Below are positions 25,231 to 34,140 of a stretch of 64,000 bases of DNA, piece after piece; position 1 is the first letter of the stretch; every line of letters starts with the position of its first letter. The stretch is from Curtobacterium sp. MCJR17_055 (GTDB lineage Bacteria > Actinomycetota > Actinomycetes > Actinomycetales > Microbacteriaceae). Where the stretch lies: assembly GCF_003224335.1 (NCBI RefSeq), contig NZ_QKLF01000007.1, positions 18,524 to 82,523 on the forward strand. Direction: 5' to 3'. Made by a program: the position numbers and the translations under genes. The notes below the pieces were generated by a model, which worked only from the letters and a program-made list of their open reading frames with translations, was not told where the DNA came from and made no database searches.

Positions 25231-25728
25231 TCAGTCGAGCATCGTGAAGTCGTCGAACGAGAACCCGGGCGACACCAGGCAGCTGAGGAGCACCTCGCCG
25301 TCACCCGGGAGCGTCCGCTGCCACACGCCTCCGCGGACGAACGCCTGTGCGTCGTTCACGCGGTCACGGCCGGCGTCCGGGCCGAGGGTGATGCGTGCGC
25401 CGGGCTCCGGCTGGTCGCCGGACCCACCGAGTTCGAGCTCGACGGCGTCCGGCCCGTGCCACATCCAGATCTCGTCGCTCGTCACGCGGTGCCACGCGGA
25501 GGCCTCGCCCGGCGGCAGGAGGAAGTGGATGAGCGTCGCGGCGGGGCGCTCACCGGCGGGCGTGGTCACGGTCGCCGGCGACGTCCACGTGCGGACGTAC
25601 CAACCACCCTCGGGGTGCGGCTCCATGCCGAGCGCGGCAGCGCGCTGCGGGACGTCGAGCCACTCGACGACGTCGCCGGCGACGGTGCGGCGAGCGGCCA
25701 TGCCGGGGCGGGGTGCGGTGTCGGTCAT
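25231..25728 (-). CDS. cupin domain protein, DUF985 family
   Basis: A 165-residue single-domain cupin. LGMEPHPEGGWYVRTW and SAWHRVTSDEIWMWHGPDAVEL are the two hallmark stretches of the DUF985 (cupin_5) family, and VSPGFSFDDFTMLD closes it. Structures of relatives are small beta-barrels, some binding sugar nucleotides or epimerase-like, but no general function is known. Its ATG overlaps the amidohydrolase stop by four bases, so it is the third gene of a tightly coupled operon with the amidohydrolase and the SAH-hydrolase-like gene. Confidence 0.88.
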   Translation of the reverse strand: MTDTAPRPGMAARRTVAGDVVEWLDVPQRAAALGMEPHPEGGWYVRTWTSPATVTTPAGERPAATLIHFLLPPGEASAWHRVTSDEIWMWHGPDAVELELGGSGDQPEPGARITLGPDAGRDRVNDAQAFVRGGVWQRTLPGDGEVLLSCLVSPGFSFDDFTMLD

Positions 25729-27122
25729 CGGGACTCCTTGCTCGGGGTGGGTGCCGCGCCTGCGGCGGACGGGGTCAGGGGGACACGGGCAGCAGCATCG
25801 GTGGTCCGGACCACCCCGCGGACGACGGTCGCCACCGCACGCCCGGCTCCGTCCTCCACGAGTTCGGCGAGCGCGTCCGGCACGGTCCGGGCGTCGACGT
25901 CGAACACCGCGAGGTCGGCGCGGGCTCCGACGGCCAGGTGTCCGATCCGGTCCGGTCCGACCGCGAGTCCCATCGCGTGGGCGCCACCGAGGGTCGCCGC
26001 CGCGAGCAGCCGCTCGTGCAGGTCGCGTCCGCTGTAGCCCTGTGCGCGGGCGATGCGGTGCAGTGCGGTGACGTCCGCCATCGGGTCGAGCGACGGCGAG
26101 GACGACAGCGAGTCGGTGCCCACGGCGATCGGGCTGCCCTCGCGCAGGTAGTCGGCGACCGGCGGCGGGTCGAGCCCGATGACGGCGTTCGAGCGCGGGC
26201 AGAGCGCGACCGCGGTGCCGCGCGCGCGGAGCAGGGCCCGGTCGGCGGCGGTCATGTAGACGCCGTGCGCGATGTGGCAGTCCGGCCCGAGCACGCCGAG
26301 GCGGTCCACGAACGAGGTCGCACTCGCGCCGAACCCGAGCGCGCGCATGGCCCGGAAGGACGGCACGTTCGCCAGGTGCCAGTCCGCACCGTGGCCGACG
26401 CCGACGACGCCCGCGAAGCCGGGGATCGGTTCGATCGCGGTGCGCTCACCCTCGAACGCGGCTTCGCCGAGGTGCAGGTGCAGCCGGAGTCCGCGCTGCC
26501 GGACGATGTCGGGCAGTTCGAGCAGCGGCGCGACGTCGAGCGAGTACGGGGCGTGCGGGGAGAGCCCGGCGCCGGGGGTGGTGGGCACCCGCTCGAGTTC
26601 GGCGAGGACCTGGTCGCGCCCGTGCTCCTGCCAGGCGGCGTTCTCCCAGTCCATCACCTCCCAGTAGGCGATGCCGCCGAGACCGGCGTCCTCGAGCGCG
26701 GTCACCGCATCGATGTCGGTCACCACGTCGGCGATGCTCGTCACCCCGGCCGCCACCGACTGTGCCGCACCGGCCGCGGCCTCGGCCCGCCAGTCGTGTG
26801 GCTGCGCGTAGACGGCGTTGAACGCGGCGGCCCAGTCCTCGAATCCGGCGTACCGGCCGCGCCCGACACCGGCCATGCCCGTGTACTGCAGGTGCGTGTG
26901 CGCGTTGACGAGCCCCGGGAGGAGCGCACCCCGCCACCGCCGCTCGGTCACGGGGGTGCCGTCGAGCTGGTCCACCACCCAGGAGCGTTCGCCGACGTGC
27001 AGGATCCGGCCGTCGCGCACCGCGACGGCGCCGTCCGCGATCGGCGGCGCGGTCATCGGCACGACGATCCGCGCGGAGTGCACCGTCGTCTGCCCGGGTG
27101 CCGCCGGCCGCCGGCCCGTCAC
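25725..27122 (-). CDS. amidohydrolase family deaminase (Trz/Atz, SAH/aminofutalosine deaminase-like)
   Basis: The 465-residue protein has the metal-dependent amidohydrolase barrel: LPGLVNAHTHLQYTGM (the paired His ligands), HLHLGEAAF (His and Glu), HGADWHLAN and HIAHGVYM, ALCPRSN and VGTDSLSS with the catalytic Asp. The set is that of zinc deaminases acting on adenine nucleosides such as SAH, methylthioadenosine or aminofutalosine. The GTG start overlaps the stop of the SAH-hydrolase-like gene by four bases, so the two proteins are made in step. This suggests that they act on the same or successive compounds. Enzyme specificity is inference. Confidence 0.8.
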   Translation of the reverse strand: MTGRRPAAPGQTTVHSARIVVPMTAPPIADGAVAVRDGRILHVGERSWVVDQLDGTPVTERRWRGALLPGLVNAHTHLQYTGMAGVGRGRYAGFEDWAAAFNAVYAQPHDWRAEAAAGAAQSVAAGVTSIADVVTDIDAVTALEDAGLGGIAYWEVMDWENAAWQEHGRDQVLAELERVPTTPGAGLSPHAPYSLDVAPLLELPDIVRQRGLRLHLHLGEAAFEGERTAIEPIPGFAGVVGVGHGADWHLANVPSFRAMRALGFGASATSFVDRLGVLGPDCHIAHGVYMTAADRALLRARGTAVALCPRSNAVIGLDPPPVADYLREGSPIAVGTDSLSSSPSLDPMADVTALHRIARAQGYSGRDLHERLLAAATLGGAHAMGLAVGPDRIGHLAVGARADLAVFDVDARTVPDALAELVEDGAGRAVATVVRGVVRTTDAAARVPLTPSAAGAAPTPSKESR

Positions 27123-28858
27123 GTCGGGTCCCCGAACCGTCGGGTCCGGACGTCCGGCTCGCGGTCCACGGGCTGCGCGGCGAGCGTCGCGGCGGACGTG
27201 CCGCCCACGTCGGTACCACCGCCGGGAGGCCCGCCCCGCGCCCCGAACGCGGCGAGCGCCACGCGGGCGGTCGCCTCGTCCACCTCGGGGTCGATCGGCA
27301 CGACGGCGCGGTCCAGCTCGTCGCCCCGCTCGACGAGCATCCGCACGGCACCGAGCTGCGCCGCGAAGGACAGGTCCATCACCTCGATCGGGTTGCCCTC
27401 GGCCGCGGTGATGTTGATGCACCCGCCGCCGTCGAGCAGCAGCACGCCGGGACCGTCCGGGAGCGTGAGGCGCTCGACCCGTCGACCCACCGTCGTCCGC
27501 TCGGCCCCCGCTGCGACGGCGTCCTCGACCGCGATCTCCTGGTCCACCCCGCCCGCGACCGACAGGACCGCTCCGGGAGCGCACGCACGGAGCACCGTCA
27601 GGCTGACCGTGTCCGCCACCCCGGTCGCGCTCACCACCAGGTCGGCGGTGCGGACGGCGTCGACGAGGGGAGCGACCTCGTACCCGGCGAACACGGCCTG
27701 CAGCGCCCGGACCGGGTCGGTGTCGGCGACGGTGACCCAGAACCCGAGCGCCCGGAGGACCAGGGCGACCCCCTCCCCCACGTGACCGAACCCGGCGACG
27801 ACCACCCGGCCTCCCGTCAGGTCGGGCCGGACGCCGGGGTCGAGCGCGTCGACCAGGTCGAGTGTCGCGAACACCGTCGACTGCCCCGTGCCGTACCGGT
27901 TGTCGAAGAACGTCTTGGTGCGGGCGTCGTTCACCGCGACGACCGGGATCCCGAGCTGGCCGCGGGCCGCCATCACGCGCAGCGGGCGGAGGCCGCTCGT
28001 GGTCTCCTCGGCGGCTCCGAGCATCGTCGGCAGCAGGTCGGGGCGCTCCTGGTGCACGAGCCGGATGACGTGCGACCCGTCGTCGACGAGCACGTGCGGC
28101 CGGGTGTCGAGCATCGCGAGCGCGAGCGCGCGCTGTTCCGCCACGGTCGCGGTGCTGCTCGCGTGCACGGGGACGCCGGCCCGGCGGAGGACCGCGGCGA
28201 CGGCGTCGTCCGTCTCGTCCGCATGTGCGTAGACGACCACCTCGGCGCCGGCGTCCTGCAGCAGGAGGGACAGCACGGCGGTCTTCGGCTCGAGGAACAG
28301 GCTCACCCCGACGCGGGTGCCCCGGAGCAGGCCGCCCTGCCGGAGCTCGTCGGCGACGGCACGGGACACCGGCATGGAGCGGCGGGCCCAGCGGATGCGG
28401 GCCTCGGCGGCAGGGTCGCCCTCGGGCTCGCGGCCGGTCGACACGAGGAACACGTCGTCGGAGAGCGTCGGCACGCCGAGGACGCCGGGGCGGGCGAGCA
28501 CGGTCGGGCCGAAGGCGTCCTCGTCGACGGCGGGGACGTGGCGGCCGGCATCGACCACGAGCAGCAGCGCGCCGCGGGGACGGTCCGCGGTGGCGTCCTC
28601 CACGGCGGCGGCGCTCTGTTCGGGCGTGCCGAGACACCAGAGCTGGTCGACGGCCGCGCCGTCACCGGCGTCCGCGGGTCGGGCTCCGAGCCCGACGAGC
28701 GATGCGTGCAGGGCGGCGGCGTCCCGGGGATCACCGCCGACGACGCGGAAGCGCCGGGCGGCGAGGAGTGTGTTCGTCACGCGGGCGGTGTGCCGGACCG
28801 CGGCGGACGCCCAGGCCGACGTTGCGGGGTCGGCGCGGGTCGGGTCGGCGCGCGGCAT
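27119..28858 (-). CDS. diverged S-adenosylhomocysteine hydrolase-like protein
   Basis: The 579-residue protein matches the archaeal/Thermotoga branch of SAH hydrolases from about residue 155 on. Kept are EETTSG (284-289), NDARTKTFFDNRYGTGQS (310-327, with the Lys and Asp) and the NAD-binding GFGHVGEG (356-363). Three positions that hold substrate-contacting His in true enzymes are changed: FLEPKT (188-193) for HMT/HLE, AGGVDQE (435-441) for GHFD, and EGNPIEVMD (487-495) for GHPS. The first 150 residues are an extra domain unlike the family. A dehydrogenase-type NAD-dependent hydrolase of a related thioether nucleoside is my best guess. The start is leaderless. Confidence 0.8.
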   Translation of the reverse strand: MPRADPTRADPATSAWASAAVRHTARVTNTLLAARRFRVVGGDPRDAAALHASLVGLGARPADAGDGAAVDQLWCLGTPEQSAAAVEDATADRPRGALLLVVDAGRHVPAVDEDAFGPTVLARPGVLGVPTLSDDVFLVSTGREPEGDPAAEARIRWARRSMPVSRAVADELRQGGLLRGTRVGVSLFLEPKTAVLSLLLQDAGAEVVVYAHADETDDAVAAVLRRAGVPVHASSTATVAEQRALALAMLDTRPHVLVDDGSHVIRLVHQERPDLLPTMLGAAEETTSGLRPLRVMAARGQLGIPVVAVNDARTKTFFDNRYGTGQSTVFATLDLVDALDPGVRPDLTGGRVVVAGFGHVGEGVALVLRALGFWVTVADTDPVRALQAVFAGYEVAPLVDAVRTADLVVSATGVADTVSLTVLRACAPGAVLSVAGGVDQEIAVEDAVAAGAERTTVGRRVERLTLPDGPGVLLLDGGGCINITAAEGNPIEVMDLSFAAQLGAVRMLVERGDELDRAVVPIDPEVDEATARVALAAFGARGGPPGGGTDVGGTSAATLAAQPVDREPDVRTRRFGDPT

Positions 28859-28864
28859 GGGGAC

Positions 28865-28870
28865 ATCGTA
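28865..28870 (-). promoter_or_regulatory. -10 box of the SAH-hydrolase-like operon
   Basis: TACGAT lies six bases upstream of the ATG at 28858. There is no ribosome-binding site, so the first gene of the operon should be leaderless. Confidence 0.5.
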
Positions 28871-28952
28871 GGGCGGGCCGGTGGCCCGGCGGTGCCGGCG
28901 GTGCCGGCGGTCGAGGCTGGCCGTGGCGCACGGGCGCGCCGGGCCCGCACGG

Positions 28953-29957
28953 TCAGAGCACGTGCGGCGGCGGCGTCCGGTGCCAGACCTGCTCGGCACC
29001 GTCGTCGGGGACACCCCACGGTCCGGCGGGGACCTGCCACGAACCGACGGCCGGCACCTGCTGCGCCTCGATCCGTCGCGTCAGCCGTCGGTGGTGCAGG
29101 AGCACCCCGACCAGGACGGCGACGCCGATCACGCTCACGACGGCGAGGCCGGCGACGTACAGCGTCGTCACGACACCGGCGAGCGCGGGGGGCACGGTCC
29201 CGTCCTGCGCCGCCGAGAACGGCGTCCCGGTGATCACGAACGCGAGCAGGGTCGAGATCGTCGAGTTCGAGTCCCACAGCCCGTGCAGCACCGACACCAC
29301 GACGTAGGCGACCAGCACCGACCACGTCCACCGGAACCGGGGACGACCGTGCGCCGCCCCGAAGAGCACCGCCCCGAGGATCGCCGTCCACAGCACGTGC
29401 CCCACCGGCGAGAGCACGGCGCGGGCCACCTCGGTCTGCAGGAGCGACACGAGGTCGATGCCGCGGGTGGTGATCGCCGCGTTGAACGCGTACCCGGCCG
29501 ACTCGAACGCCGAGAACCCGGCACCCACCGTCGCCCCGAGCAGTGCGCCCTGCCGTGCCGTCTTCGGTCGGACCCGCCAGCCGACCACGACCAGCAGCAG
29601 GCCCTTCACGAGTTCCTCGGCGAAGCCGACGAGCAGGTACAGGGTCGCCCCGGGGCGCAGGTCGGACTCGAGCAGGGACGCCCCGAGCACCCCGAGGACC
29701 CCGCCGACGAAGAACGCCGTGACCAGCTGCATCGTGCTCACCGTGCCGGTGACGCGTTCGATGACGAACAGCACCACGGTGAAGGGCACGAGGAAGCTGC
29801 CGAGCAGGATGATGGTCGGCACCAGGTTCGTGTTCTGCGTGGCGACGGTGACGATGATCGTCACGACCCACAGCAGGAACCCGCTGAGGAGGGTCTTCCA
29901 CCACCAGCCGTGCCGGTGGTGGGGGTGGGCGCCGACGTGCGCGGTCTCGAGCGTCAT
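28953..29957 (-). CDS. PrsW family intramembrane metalloprotease
   Basis: A 334-residue polytopic protein. FAEELVKGLLL holds the Glu-Glu-x3-Lys motif, SAFESAGYAFNAA the Phe-Glu-x2-x-Tyr motif, PVGHVLWTAILG a His, and SVLHGLWDS the last His/Asp pair; together they define PrsW (M82) proteases, which cleave anti-sigma factors in Bacillus. No anti-sigma gene is near. A polar C-terminal tail of about 60 residues is Pro/Val-rich. The ATG at 29957 has GAGG just upstream; an ATG at 29966 is possible. Confidence 0.88.
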   Translation of the reverse strand: MTLETAHVGAHPHHRHGWWWKTLLSGFLLWVVTIIVTVATQNTNLVPTIILLGSFLVPFTVVLFVIERVTGTVSTMQLVTAFFVGGVLGVLGASLLESDLRPGATLYLLVGFAEELVKGLLLVVVGWRVRPKTARQGALLGATVGAGFSAFESAGYAFNAAITTRGIDLVSLLQTEVARAVLSPVGHVLWTAILGAVLFGAAHGRPRFRWTWSVLVAYVVVSVLHGLWDSNSTISTLLAFVITGTPFSAAQDGTVPPALAGVVTTLYVAGLAVVSVIGVAVLVGVLLHHRRLTRRIEAQQVPAVGSWQVPAGPWGVPDDGAEQVWHRTPPPHVL

Positions 29958-30032
29958 GTGCCTCATCGTGCTCCGCGCCGCATGCCGAGGGTCTCCGGGA
30001 ATACGGATGACGCGGTTCGCGTAGTCCCCCGC

Positions 30033-30296
30033 ATGACCGATGAGACGTTCGACAAGGTCACCGTGTTCGGCGCGGACTGGTGCCGCGACTGCCGCCGCTC
30101 CAAGGCGCTGCTGGACCGACTGGGCGTGGACTACGAGTACGTGGACGTCGAGGCCGACCTGTCCGCCGCCGACCGCGCGCAGGCGATCAGTGGCCGGAAG
30201 AACATCCCCGTCGTGGTGCTGCCGGACGGCAAGCACTTCGTCGAGCCGTCCGACGCCGAGCTGCAGGCGGAGCTGGAGTCGTCGGGCGTGGTCTGA
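30033..30296 (+). CDS. glutaredoxin-like protein (mycoredoxin type)
   Basis: An 87-residue thioredoxin-fold protein with the redox motif C17-R-D-C20 in GADWCRDCRRSKALL and the cis-Pro context NIPVVVLPDG. The compact size and the position of the motif match actinobacterial glutaredoxin/mycoredoxin proteins, which reduce mycothiol mixed disulfides in the cytoplasm. Divergent from the PrsW gene. Confidence 0.88.
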   Translation: MTDETFDKVTVFGADWCRDCRRSKALLDRLGVDYEYVDVEADLSAADRAQAISGRKNIPVVVLPDGKHFVEPSDAELQAELESSGVV

Positions 30297-30413
30297 CCGT
30301 CCGTCCGACGAACCTGGGAACGTGCTGAGCCGGAGGCGTGTTCACTCGGGCGTCGGCCCTGAGCTCGGTGCACCGCCGAGGCCTCGGACCGGCCGCAGAA
30401 CAAGGAGGACACC

Positions 30414-30692
30414 GTGATCGGTCTCATCATCAGCCTCATCATCGTCGGGCTCATCGCCGGCGCCCTCGCCCGCCTCATCATCCCCGGCAAGCAGCACATG
30501 TCCATCCTGATGACCATCGTCCTCGGGATCGTCGGCTCGTTCGTCGGTGGTCTGCTCGGGTTCCTGATCTTCCAGCACGACCCGCAGGACGGCTTCTTCC
30601 AGCCGGCCGGCATCATCGGGTCGATCATCGGTGCCGTCATCGTGCTGTTCCTCTACACGCGCTTCGCGGGTCGGGGTGCCAACCGCCGCTGA
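30414..30692 (+). CDS. GlsB/YeaQ/YmgE family membrane protein
   Basis: A 92-residue protein with three hydrophobic helices and the family's Gly-rich pattern IVGLIAGALARLIIPG, IVLGIVGSFVGGLLG and GIIGSIIGAVIVLFLY. These are stress-associated small membrane proteins (formerly transglycosylase-associated) without known biochemical activity. The GTG start has a consensus AAGGAGG site seven bases upstream, implying strong translation. Confidence 0.9.
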   Translation: MIGLIISLIIVGLIAGALARLIIPGKQHMSILMTIVLGIVGSFVGGLLGFLIFQHDPQDGFFQPAGIIGSIIGAVIVLFLYTRFAGRGANRR

Positions 30693-30722
30693 CGGCGCAC
30701 CCTGCGCTGACGCGCTGACCAC

Positions 30723-30766
30723 ACGACGGGAGGCCCGGTACCAGCTGGTACCGGGCCTCCCGTCGT
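30723..30766 (+). terminator. perfect 44-bp palindrome, GGGAGGCCCG family
   Basis: The arms 30723-30744 and 30745-30766 are exact reverse complements with no unpaired bases. It follows the GlsB-type gene and precedes a gene on the same strand, so it acts mainly as a plus-strand terminator. Confidence 0.75.
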
Positions 30767-30807
30767 CCTGTGCCCCGGAAGTCCGGAACGCGCGCAGGCG
30801 GCCGGCG

Positions 30808-30813
30808 TACGGT
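30808..30813 (+). promoter_or_regulatory. -10 box of a leaderless gene
   Basis: TACGGT ends seven bases before the ATG at 30821, which has no ribosome-binding site. Confidence 0.4.
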
Positions 30814-30820
30814 CCACGAC

Positions 30821-31240
30821 ATGACTGATGCGAACGACACCCGTCGCCCGGAGCAGGACGCAGCACGGCTCGGCCTCGTCGTGGTCGGTGAGGCCGCCGC
30901 GCTGCAGTCCGGCGACGAAGCCGCGATGGACGCAAGCGAGGCGAACATCCGCGAGACCGTCGACGAACTCGTGGACGTCCCCCTGACCGAGCGCCAGGAG
31001 GAGGTCGTGGAGCGGCTCGCGCAGGCCGGCGGGACCCTGACCGCCGGGCTCAGTGGCGCGCTCGCCGCCCGGGCCGGCAACAGCGTCGACGACGTCCTCG
31101 AGGGCGCCGCGCGGAGCATCGTCTGGCAGGAGCGCCTCACCGAGGAGCGCGAGGACGCCGGGCCCCACGACATCGGGCGACAGGACATCGGGCGACAGGA
31201 CATCGGGCGCGACGACCAGGACGGCCGCCACTCCGCCTGA
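30821..31240 (+). CDS. small acidic protein of unknown function
   Basis: A 139-residue soluble protein, mostly helical by composition, with EANIRETVDELVDVPLTERQEEVVERLAQAGG in the middle. The C-terminal part holds three tandem copies of a five-residue unit DIGRQ, encoded by near-identical 15-base repeats around 31170-31211. No domain is recognised. It is bracketed by two palindromic terminators, so it is transcribed alone. Confidence 0.65.
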   Translation: MTDANDTRRPEQDAARLGLVVVGEAAALQSGDEAAMDASEANIRETVDELVDVPLTERQEEVVERLAQAGGTLTAGLSGALAARAGNSVDDVLEGAARSIVWQERLTEEREDAGPHDIGRQDIGRQDIGRDDQDGRHSA

Positions 31241-31251
31241 CTCCGGACCAC

Positions 31252-31301
31252 GGACACACGGGAGGCCCGTCACCAGCTGGTGACGGGCCTCCCGTGTGTC
31301 C
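31252..31301. terminator. perfect 50-bp palindrome, GGGAGGCCCG family
   Basis: Bases 31252-31276 and 31277-31301 are exact reverse complements. It lies between the convergent acidic-protein and nadE genes and ends both. Confidence 0.8.
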
Positions 31302-31319
31302 CCGGGCCCCGGAGTGACG

Positions 31320-32141
31320 TCAGCGACGCCACCACTCGTCGAACGGCGACGCGGGTACCTGGCGCTTGTGCTCGGTCGCGCGGTACCGCGCCTCGATCGC
31401 CTCGGCGACCTCGACCGGGACGTCGTGTCCCTGCAGGTAGGCGTCGAGCTCGGCGTAGGTGAGGCCGAGGTTCGCCTCGTCGGTCTGGCCGGGCAGGTCG
31501 TCGAGCAGGTCCGCGGTCGGCGCCTTCTCGTACAGGCGGGCCGGCGCACCGAGGTGCTCGAGCAGCTGGCGCCCCTGGCTCTTCGTCAGACCGGTCAGCG
31601 GCGTGAGGTCGACGCCGCCGTCGCCGTACTTCGTGAAGAAGCCGGTCACGGCCTCGGCCGCGTGGTCGGTGCCGACGACCAGGAGCCCGCGCTGCCCGGC
31701 GACGGCGTACTGCGCGACCATGCGCATGCGGGCCTTCACGTTGCCCTTCACGAAGTCGCTCAGGGCGACGCCGGCCTCCGCGGTGTCCTGCACCACGCCG
31801 TCCACCCCGTGCTCGATGTTCACGACGATGCCGGGGTCCGCGGCGATGAACTGCAGGGCGAGCTGCGCGTCGTCCTCGTCGGCCTGCACCCGGTAGGGCA
31901 TCCGCACGGTGACGAACTCGGCGGCGTGCCCCTCGGAGCGGAGCGACTCGACCGCGAGCTGCGTCAGGCGGCCGGCGAGCGTGGAGTCCTGTCCGCCGCT
32001 GACGGCGAGGACGTAGCCGTTCGCGCCGGTGGTCAGCAGGTAGTCACGCAGGAAGCCCACGCGTCGGGCGATCTCCTGCTCCGGGTCGATGGTCGGCTGG
32101 ACGTTGAGGTCCGCGGCGATGGCGGCTTGGAGTTCTCGCAC
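31320..32141 (-). CDS. nadE: ammonia-dependent NAD+ synthetase
   Basis: The 273-residue protein has the PP-loop [12 protein letters not shown] that binds ATP, followed by [31 protein letters not shown] and [26 protein letters not shown], all conserved in NadE. It lacks a glutaminase domain, so ammonia is the nitrogen donor, and it turns deamido-NAD into NAD. The GTG start at 32141 gives the usual N-terminus; GATACT six bases upstream suggests a leaderless transcript. Confidence 0.93.
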   Translation of the reverse strand: MRELQAAIAADLNVQPTIDPEQEIARRVGFLRDYLLTTGANGYVLAVSGGQDSTLAGRLTQLAVESLRSEGHAAEFVTVRMPYRVQADEDDAQLALQFIAADPGIVVNIEHGVDGVVQDTAEAGVALSDFVKGNVKARMRMVAQYAVAGQRGLLVVGTDHAAEAVTGFFTKYGDGGVDLTPLTGLTKSQGRQLLEHLGAPARLYEKAPTADLLDDLPGQTDEANLGLTYAELDAYLQGHDVPVEVAEAIEARYRATEHKRQVPASPFDEWWRR

Positions 32142-32256
32142 GCACCCAGTATCCGCCCGAGCCGCGCCGGGCGCACGGACACCGTGGAGGTGCTCACTAG
32201 AGTGGCGGCCACACCGGTCGGAGCCGCACCTGCACCGGAGACGACGGAGGTCGATC

Positions 32257-33180
32257 GTGAGGGACGAGCGCCGCGCCGGACTGCTCGCCGTCACCGTCAC
32301 CGCCTTGCTCTGGGGCACCACCGGCACCGCCGCGACCTTCGCGCCCGACGTCGGCCCGCTCGCGATCGGTGCCGCGGCGCTCGGCGTCGGCGGGATCCTG
32401 CAGGCGGTCGTCGGCGCGCGGGCCCTCCGAGCGGCTGCTCCATTGCTCGTGCGGAGCCGCGCACTCGTCCTCGTCGGCGCGGTCGCCGTCGCGGTGTACC
32501 CGCTCGCGTTCTACAGCTCGATGCACACCGCCGGGGTGGCCGTCGGCTCCGTGGTGTCGTTGGCGTCCGCTCCCCTGGCGTCCGGGGTCCTGGAGCGGGT
32601 CGTCGACCGGCGGCCGCTCAGCCGGTGGTGGGTGCTCGCCGCGGCGCTCGGTGTCGTCGGGAGCGTGCTGCTCTGCCTGTCCAGCCTGGCGGGGTCGGCG
32701 GACTCGGCCGGCGTCGGGTCGCCCGGGTCAACGGTCCTCGGGGTCGTGCTCGGTCTCGTGGCCGGGGCCACGTACGCGGTCTACTCGTGGGCGTCACGTC
32801 GGCTCATGGTCGACGGCGTCCCCCGCGCGGCCGCGATGGGCGCCGTGTTCGGCGGCGGTGGGCTGCTCCTCATGCCGGTGCTCGCCGTCACCGGAGCGCC
32901 CCTGCTCGCGTCGCCGCAGAACGCCGCGGTCGGCGTGTACATGGCGATCGTGCCGATGTTCCTCGGGTACCTGCTGTTCGGGTACGGCCTCGCGAGGATC
33001 CCGGCGAGCACCGCCACCACCGTCACCCTCACCGAACCGGCGGTCGCTGCCGTGCTCGCGGTGCTGGTGGTCGGCGAGCGGCTCACCGCGGTCGGGTGGG
33101 CCGGACTGGGCGTGATCGCGATCGTGCTCGTCGTCCTGGCGGTCGCGCCGACGAACACCCGGGCTGGTTCGCGTTCCTGA
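32257..33180 (+). CDS. EamA/DMT superfamily transporter
   Basis: A 307-residue protein with about ten membrane helices arranged as two EamA repeats; the second repeat ends with [29 protein letters not shown], a classic signature. It probably exports metabolites or amino acids by proton antiport. The GTG has an ACGGAGG site and TAGAGT at 32198-32203 may be the -10 box. The last codons (CGTTCCTGA) coincide with the unit sequence of the adjoining tandem array, so the original 3' end may have been replaced when the array formed. Confidence 0.85.
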   Translation: MRDERRAGLLAVTVTALLWGTTGTAATFAPDVGPLAIGAAALGVGGILQAVVGARALRAAAPLLVRSRALVLVGAVAVAVYPLAFYSSMHTAGVAVGSVVSLASAPLASGVLERVVDRRPLSRWWVLAAALGVVGSVLLCLSSLAGSADSAGVGSPGSTVLGVVLGLVAGATYAVYSWASRRLMVDGVPRAAAMGAVFGGGGLLLMPVLAVTGAPLLASPQNAAVGVYMAIVPMFLGYLLFGYGLARIPASTATTVTLTEPAVAAVLAVLVVGERLTAVGWAGLGVIAIVLVVLAVAPTNTRAGSRS

Positions 33181-34140
33181 GGACGGGACCGGACGGACCA
33201 CCGAGGTGCCCCTGGAGGGACTCGAACCCCCAACCCGTTCCTGAGGACGGGACCGGACGGACCACCGAAGTGCCCCTGGAGGGACTCGAACCCTCAACCC
33301 TTTCCTGAGGACGGGACCGGACGGACCACCGAGGTGCCCCTGGAGGGACTCGAACCCTCAACCCTTTCCTGAGGACGGGACCGGACGGACCACCGAGGTG
33401 CCCCTGGAGGGACTCGAACCCTCAACCCTTTCCTGAGGACGGGACCGGACGGACCACCGAGGTGCCCCTGGAGGGACGCGAACCCTCAACCCGTTCCTGA
33501 GGACGGGACCGGACGGACCACCGAGGTGCCCCTGGAGGGACTCGAACCCTCAACCCTTTCCTGAGGACGGGACCGGACGGACCACCGAGGTGCCCCTGGA
33601 GGGACTCGAACCCCCAACCCTTTCCTGAGGACGGGACCGGACGGACCACCGAGGTGCCCCTGGAGGGACTCGAACCCTCAACCCTTTCCTGAGGACGGGA
33701 CCGGACGGACCACCGAGGTGCCCCTGGAGGGACTCGAACCCTCAACCCTTTCCTGAGGACGGGACCGGACGGACCACCGAGGTGCCCCTGGAGGGACTCG
33801 AACCCTCAACCCTTTCCTGAGGACGGGACCGGACGGACCACCGAGGTGCCCCTGGAGGGACTCGAACCCTCAACCCTTTCCTGAGGACGGGACCGGACGG
33901 ACCACCGAGGTGCCCCTGGAGGGACTCGAACCCTCAACCCTTTCCTGAGGACGGGACCGGACGGACCACCGAGGTGCCCCTGGAGGGACTCGAACCCTCA
34001 ACCCTTTCCTGAGGACGGGACCGGACGGACCACCGAGGTGCCCCTGGAGGGACTCGAACCCCCAACCCTTTCCTGAGGACGGGACCGGACGGACCACCGA
34101 GGTGCCCCTGGAGGGACTCGAACCCCCAACCCTTTCCTTA
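33181..34140 (-). repeat. fifteen tandem 64-bp units derived from the 3' half of tRNA-Arg(CCT)
   Basis: Unit starts fall exactly every 64 bases: 33181, 33245, 33309 and so on to 34077. On the minus strand each unit comprises the 3' side of the anticodon arm, the variable loop, the complete T-arm, the acceptor 3' strand CAGGGGC with ACC, and a 24-base spacer; the last unit supplies the 3' half of the intact tRNA gene. Units differ at few sites: eleven carry GAGGG in the T-stem where the tRNA has GGGGG, units 1 and 5 have CCGTTCC for CCTTTCC, unit 5 has one T-loop change and unit 2 one spacer change. Only the last unit has a 5' tRNA half. The array has no coding sense; frames in it are artefacts of the repeat. 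Confidence 0.95.

Noticed and set aside
33181..34140. CRISPR array
   Set aside because: The repeats are contiguous and identical with no unique spacers, the unit contains a tRNA 3' half, and no cas genes are present.
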